A stretch of 64,000 bases of DNA, from positions 6,262,001-6,326,000 of the forward strand of contig CM060985.1 in the NCBI GenBank assembly GCA_030765065.1, written 5' to 3'. The position numbers and the translations under genes were made by a program. The notes beneath the pieces are model-generated. The model did no database searches, was not told the DNA's origin, and saw only the letters and a program-made list of their open reading frames with translations. Shown piece by piece: positions 58,616 to 64,000 of the stretch. Numbering within the stretch: the stretch's first letter is position 1; the number at the start of each line of letters is the position of its first letter. The DNA comes from Deroplatys truncata (lineage: Eukaryota > Arthropoda > Insecta > Mantodea > Mantidae).

Positions 58616-59200
58616 TGTACGTCACCGAAAATAACATGTTTTGAGGTCTCGTGAATGGAAGTTAAGCATTTGTAGAAAAAGGTCCGCGCGTAGGTCTGTG
58701 AAAAACATAACTAAAACCAAAATAAGTATTTCTTCCTAAAATGAGACACTAACGTTTACAAGAAAATTCTCCACCCCACACTAGCGTCTTGCTTTTGATT
58801 TTGTAAAACATAATGTAACGATTTATATTAAAATTGCACACCTTAAGGATATTTACATGGCAAATAAAATGTGAAGTCTCTATAACTGGTAAACTGAAAC
58901 AAATAGACAAACTCTCACGTAGATGTCGTTAAAGCAAACTTTCTAGATGCTGTGGCATTAACCCCTTCCGAGATATTCTTTGTTGTTGGTTTTAATTCAG
59001 AAATAGTTAAACCTTTTTCAAGTCTGTCTTTGTTTTTTCTCGTGGTCATGTAAAGAACGTGCAACTTCAAAGCCATCGCTTGGTGACTCGCTTTACCCTC
59101 TACCTGCAATCACCAGCAACAAGAATAAACCTTCTTAACAATAGTTTCTAGAAGAGTGAGTACAGGAAGCCATGTGAATGCAAATCATTACAATTTTTAA
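58616..59200 (-). repeat. Family A repeat, reverse diverged copy
   Basis: Reverse phrases include GTTTTGAGGTCTCGTGAATG, TAACTGGTAAACTGAAAC and CCTTCCGAGATATTCTTTG, ending with TCTAGAAGAGTGAGTACAGG. Confidence 0.6.
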
Positions 59201-59204
59201 TAGT

Positions 59205-59920
59205 TTCTCTATTACGTATAGTAAGTAGGGGAAGAATTGTATTCCACCCGAAAATTCATACTGACATTTCACCCGAAATATGTTTTGAGCCCCCCTGAAC
59301 CCACAAAAAAAAGCATTTTTAGAAAAAGGTTCCGTGTGTATGTGTGTCCATAAACAGCGAAATCTCCGATAAAAACAGCAAACTTAGATCTTACAAAGAT
59401 GTGACACGAACAAACTCCGCGCACCCCAAGCACTTTACATGGACGACTAACGATTTTGATTAAAATATCATATATATGACAAATAAAGTGTTCACCTTGA
59501 ATTTTCTGGGAGTAGCCTATTCATTCGCAAGGAATCTTGTATAACTGGTAAACGTTAAGCGGTAGACCAAAACCCACAACGCAAAATATTTAGATCTCTT
59601 TAAAACACACGATTTATTTTGTAGCATTAGCCATTTCCACGATATCCGTTATTAATGGTTCGAGTTGTTCATTACTTGGTGATTCTTTTTAAGTCCTGTC
59701 AACATTCAGTTGTTTCCCGCGATCTCGTGGCCAGCATATAGCGTCCAGTTGTTAAACATTTGACTATCGCTGTTCTCTATAACGTAATGTAGCTGTTTCT
59801 GTAAACGTTTATCTCGATTAAAATGAAGTGGATAGGAAAATAAGCTTTAGTAGGAATAGTTTGTATAGCCACTAATAAGCGACAGACAGAGGGTAGAGAA
59901 AGCCTTGTGAATGTAACACA
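59205..59920 (-). repeat. Family A repeat, reverse copy
   Basis: Starts TTTCTCTATTACGTATAG and ends GGGTAGAGAAAGCCTTGTGA, with reverse-order landmarks. The head-type region 59,690-59,870 is complete. Confidence 0.7.
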
Positions 59921-59939
59921 TGTGTACTACATGTTATTC

Positions 59940-60450
59940 GAAATAAACGTTTACAGGAATGTAGGAACAGTGGGCACAGAAGAAACCGAATGGATAGTCA
60001 GATGTTTAAAAGGAGTGGCCATATGCTGGCCTTGACATTTCACACTCTTTCCACGAGATCACGAAAAACAATTGAATAACGCCAGCAATTCAAACCATTA
60101 ACAAACAGCGGATATCTCGGAAGTGGCTAATGCCAGCAAATAAGATATTTGAGATAAATTATGTGATTTAAACATTGTTTTTGTCTAGATGTTATGGTTT
60201 ATGTTACACAGAACTGAATTACAGTGAAGAGGGAAAATGTTGCTTGGGGTGTGGCATGTCATGAAAATCTTGACCTGTAGCGTGCACCACTTAAGTACGG
60301 GGTTTGATATAATCCAGGTTTTAACACATGCGCATCTGGGCTTTCTAAAAATACTATTTTTGGATTCTGGGGACCTCAAATGTTTGCAGGGTTATCTGTA
60401 AGCTCAGTGCATAACTTCCGGTACCTGAGGTGAACGGCAGAGAAAGCTAA
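59940..60450 (+). repeat. Family A repeat, forward diverged copy
   Basis: AGCGGATATCTCGGAAGTGG and GTCTAGATGTTATGGTTTAT mark the middle. It ends CGGCAGAGAAAGCTAAC. Confidence 0.5.
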
Positions 60451-60815
60451 CACGAAATCTATAATTTAAATTTGATTTACTGCGATTGTAGCATATTTTT
60501 CAAGGGAATGGAAATGTTTGTTTCTGTGCAGGTACATGGTGCGCCATCTCTGAAGCAAGGCAGGAAGCTTCATGGATCAATAAGTGGCCGATATGTGGCG
60601 ACATCAGGTTGGTATCACTGAAGTTGCCAAACCCCGCTATTGAAATACAATTTTAAGTATGAACACGAGTTTTGACAGAGACAGCGTTAAATAATTCAAA
60701 ACTGGAAGATGCCCTAGAGACCAGAGGAGATGTAGCGGGAGTCGAGCAAAATGATACAGGACAACAACATCTGTAGGTAAACATAGAGTCGTAGCTTATG
60801 GCAACACATCTGTTG
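60451..60815. other. Single-copy-like segment, no supported gene
   Basis: 60,530-60,607 looks like a short exon (pyrimidine tract then GTGCAG, frame open, CAG|GTTGGT). It is too short and weak to call. Confidence 0.3.
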
Positions 60816-61255
60816 TGTTACATTCACATGACTGTCTCTACCCGTTCTTGCGTCTACTTCGTTTTAATGGAGATAAACATTTGCAGAAATGGTTTTATTA
60901 CAATTTCCTAGTAGATGCAAAAGGAATAGACGATAGTCAAATGTTTTAACAGCTGGTCGCTTTGCTTCACCAGGAGAGCAGAAACGACTTCCCTCTTGAG
61001 AACCAATATCTCGGAAATGGTTAACGCCACAAAAAAGTCTACATCAGGATTCTGTCTGTCATTCCAAATGAGGAGAACTTCCAACAAAACTCAACTTGTG
61101 CCGTTTTAATGAAAGTCCTTACAATTCTGTGTAAGCGGCAGTTTGGGGCGGGGGATTTTCTTGAATAGGTTTTTCTGAAACTACACCGTATAAACAAATA
61201 CAAGACGTCCTCTACTTAATGTAAGCACTTGGCAGAGAAAGTACGTTGTATAAAA
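60816..61255 (+). repeat. Family A repeat, forward copy
   Basis: Head GTGTTACATTCACATGACTG, middle CCAATATCTCGGAAATGGTT, GGGGCGGGGGATTTTCTTGA, end TTGGCAGAGAAAGTACG. Confidence 0.6.
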
Positions 61256-61480
61256 TAAGTGATGTTTGGGCCAGAAATAAACAAGCAGTGTTTTCATTGC
61301 TACATTGTGGGAGATGATAGAGGAGGACGCAAGAATGGGGTAGAACAAGAAGGAAAAGCGAACTGGCTTAGCAAATTAAAAAGAGACTAAGTGGCCAGAA
61401 CTGTCTATAATGATATATTTGTTTATCAATTTGAAATTTCCTCTTTAGTTTGATATCTGCATTATCATTTTAGGCACAAT
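61256..61480. other. Unassigned sequence
   Basis: Nothing recognised. Confidence 0.3.
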
Positions 61481-62300
61481 ACATTTTTATTTTCCCCACG
61501 TACCTAATAGGAATTCGACCCAAAAAAGTCGATAGCGAGGTTTCAACAGATATACGTGTTTTTTGAGGGTTCCGGAAGCCAAAATAAACATTTTAGGAAA
61601 AGGTACCTACGTGTAACTGAAAAACGAACACACACCAACATTCGTATCAGTATGTTCCAAAGATGCGGCACAAAATCACCCTCACCAATTGCGTCTGTCG
61701 CTTAACGTTTACTACTAGTACAACATTCCTTCCTAATATGCAAACACGTTGCAAGCTTTTGATTTTCTAAAAAAAATGGCTGTAACGATTTTCATTAAAT
61801 ACAATATATTAAAGATATTTACATAACAAGTAAAATGTATATCTTGAATTTTCTGCCAAGTCCTCTTCATTAGGAAGGAATCTTGTATAACTGGTAAACG
61901 TTAAGTGATAGACGAAAACGCACTACACATGAAACGCGAATCTCTTTAAAACACACAATTTATTTCAAATAAATTTTTTGTGGCATCAGACATTTTCAGG
62001 ATATCCATTATTAATCGTTCGAGTTGTTCAATACTTAGCTATTCTTTTCAAGTGCTGTTGATTTTCAGTTGTTTCTCGCGATGTCATGGAAACACTATGG
62101 AAGGCCAGCATATAGCGTGCGTTTGTTAAACATCTGACTATCGCTGTTCTCTATAACGAAATGTGTAATGTAGCTGTTTCTGTAAAGGTTTATATCGATT
62201 AAAATGAACTAGATGGAAAATAAACTTTCGTAAGAGTAAGTTATATATCCACTGATAAGCCATACAGGATAAAGAAAGTAATGTGAATGTACTCTGAATT
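61480..62300 (-). repeat. Family A repeat, reverse copy
   Basis: Starts TTTTCCCCACGTACCTAATA and ends GATAAAGAAAGTAATGTGAA, with clear reverse landmarks (TGTATATCTTGAATTTTCTG, GTATAACTGGTAAACGTTAA). Confidence 0.65.
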
Positions 62301-62985
62301 CTGCAACACTTCAAACTTCAACCACAATTCTTACACACTTTGGAATAGATAAGACAAACTTTGGTCCATCTTTTAGCGGAAGTTTTGCTGTTAAGAATGA
62401 CAGATTCTGTGTGCTGAAGCCATGTGGCTCCTTTCTTTGCAAAAACACGTACCTATATGCAAGTTTTGTTTTTCTTCAATTTTTGATTCAACACTTCCTG
62501 CTATAAGTGTCCCGCTTCCTAAGAAACTATCAAATTTTAGGATAATAGAAAAGGCGTCTTAAGTGCCGTTGTGGTTAACAACACGGTTGGTATTTTTCAA
62601 TCAAAGGATGGTATAAGTGAGAAAAAAACTTATCTCCTTTAATAAACAAACGTATGCTATAAAGATATCTGAGTGAAGTTAGAAGACATTGATCTAATAG
62701 TTTCTGTGCCATTTTACATCTCTCCTTCACATTAGTACAAATATAACGTTAAATAACAAAGACACAATTTAAACACACAAATCAAAATTTACTACACAAA
62801 AATTTCATAACCTTTCACCAAAAGCTACCATTTTCAGGTATAGGTATTCATTATTGCTAAATTTCATATAAAAGGAATTCATATTTTATGTTGAAAAAAT
62901 TGGAGCAGAAATAAACAACAAAAGTTCATTTATTGCAGTTAGAAAATCTCAATAAATACAGCCGTATCAGAACACCCCGTACAGA
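62301..62985. other. AT-rich unassigned sequence
   Basis: No gene, RNA or known repeat was recognised on either strand. Confidence 0.35.
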
Positions 62986-62989
62986 TACG

Positions 62990-63090
62990 ACTAGGGTTGT
63001 AACAGCACAGCATCCCAGAGTAGCAATCCGTGGCATCGAACCCTGAGACTACAAATATTGGCACTCTCCTTACTAAACCTGCTACTATTT
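62990..63090 (-). repeat. Possible tRNA-derived SINE head
   Basis: On the minus strand TAGCAGGTTTAGTAAGGAG resembles an A-box region. GTCTCAGGGTTCGATGCC follows as a T-arm with a B-box-like GGTTCGATGCC. Spacing is plausible. No tail was identified. Confidence 0.38.
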
Positions 63091-63184
63091 CAATGTTAAA
63101 TGTTATGTTTTCATTACTAAACGCTCTGCTGTCACTAATCCCAATATCTATGTTTCTACAACGTTGCTAACAGATACTCTATAA

Positions 63185-63830
63185 TTTCACTGGCTTCTCC
63201 AAGGCCTTTGACAAGTTCGATCGTGGTAGTCTCTTATATAAACTGTCTAATTTTTTGTTCTATTTTCAAATCATAAAGTTAGTTTACTCCTATGTCTCTA
63301 ATTGAAAACAGCGTGTAAATGTTCATCAATCAAAATCCTATATTTTTACTTTTAACTCTGGGGTTCCTCAGGGATCAATATTAAGACCATTCTGTTTTAT
63401 GCTCTTTATAAATTAACTACCAAATGCCATTAATTATTCCAAATGTCTATTTTGTAATGCTCATTTTGAATTGTGCAGGAAAAATCTGTAATGGTGAAGA
63501 TATAAAGATCTAGATCGTGTTTACATGCGGAGCTTGGAAAATAGAATTCACATGAATGTTAACAAGTGTTACTTTATGATATATATATATATATATACTA
63601 GAAGCCTGCAATACATAAATTGTAATTATTGTTTAAACAACATTTCACTGCTTCTTCTAACGGAGAAAGTAAAAAGATTGAAAGCTTTGGTTCCTCGAAA
63701 CATTCCTTCCTAAAAGGCAAGTTCAGATACACATTAGTTATTTTGACAGGAGGCTGTACAGCAAACTTGCTCTTCATGTACAGTAATTTCCATTCAATGC
63801 AATTAATTATACCGGTTGTATAAACGGTTC
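63185..63830 (+). pseudogene. Degenerate non-LTR retrotransposon reverse transcriptase
   Basis: One plus-strand frame reads FSKAFDKFDRGSLLYKLSN (finger/palm start), then has a stop, then FNSGVPQGSILRPFCFMLF (the conserved GVPQGS block), a second stop and further stops. From 63,525 a frame reads RSLENRIHMNVNKC, the thumb-type segment that normally follows the catalytic box. The catalytic aspartate pair expected between them is missing or decayed. The endonuclease, 5' region and tail are absent. Known: this order is diagnostic of LINE reverse transcriptases, with the flavour of Jockey/CR1-type clades. The clade is inferred. An (AT)n run at ~63,578-63,597 interrupts the thumb segment. Confidence 0.82.
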
Positions 63831-64000
63831 TACAGTGTCCTAACAGTAGAATTACTGACTTTGGTACAGACCAGCAGTCAATTCTGGGTTTCCGTTAACA
63901 ATAGTCATTCTAATAAGAATGATGATTTCAGTTTGTTTATTTAACAGCTGTTTCTGACTACTCGGGCTATCATCATATACCAATAATAATAAATTATGAT
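63831..64000. other. Unassigned sequence at the window edge
   Basis: No feature recognised. Confidence 0.3.

Noticed and set aside
60530-60612. Short exon flanked by GTGCAG and CAG|GTTGGT
   Set aside because: About 70 bp, weak donor, no homology recognised and no partner exons. Such patterns are expected by chance.

Overview
This window is animal nuclear DNA, most likely from an invertebrate. It is AT-rich outside the arrays, has GT-AG introns, tRNA-derived SINEs, a decayed non-LTR retrotransposon, microsatellites and very long minisatellites, and shows no prokaryotic gene organisation. The species cannot be fixed from the sequence. There is almost no conventional gene content. About one third is tandem repeat, and much of the rest is old copies of one interspersed repeat, called family A here.

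Layout: 1-5,450 is a 73-bp minisatellite. 5,450-16,700 holds family A copies, SINE remnants and one possible host exon (12,498-12,585). 16,788-23,110 is a 43-bp minisatellite, and 23,110-24,454 is mixed and mostly anonymous. 24,461-31,510 is a 7.05-kb transposon with ~2-kb inverted repeats, a 6-bp target-site duplication (TACCGC), tandem arrays inside its inverted repeats and an apparently intact two-exon gene. 31,700-32,990 is a 78-bp array, 33,490-36,648 a 44/45/54-bp array and 36,649-38,921 an 85/90-bp array. That last array is interrupted by a giant palindromic element at 38,922-57,694: 18.77 kb, two ~9.37-kb arms around a 27-bp spacer, 6-bp duplication CAGGGA. The array resumes at 57,695-58,062. 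58,062-62,300 is SINE and family A material, and 63,185-63,830 is a dead reverse transcriptase.

The main result is that the two large elements appear related. Both begin 5'-AGTAG and end CTACT-3', both duplicated 6 bp of target, and both have very long inverted repeats loaded with minisatellites. Termini of 5'-AG and 6-bp duplications are known hallmarks of Polinton/Maverick transposons. The palindrome also carries, next to its centre, a frameshifted scrap that reads like the palm region of a protein-primed family B DNA polymerase. I infer a lineage of non-autonomous, foldback-type Polinton-like elements. One (7 kb) still carries a small TATA-driven, spliced gene. The other (18.8 kb) is almost entirely inverted repeat and carries repeated promoter-like modules (CCAAT boxes, a CRE-like site, ATGGCGG motifs) followed by consensus splice donors.

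Most open reading frames here are tandem-repeat artefacts: repeat periods such as 78, 90 and 105 bp, or groups of 73-bp units, happen to lack stops. They are not listed as genes.
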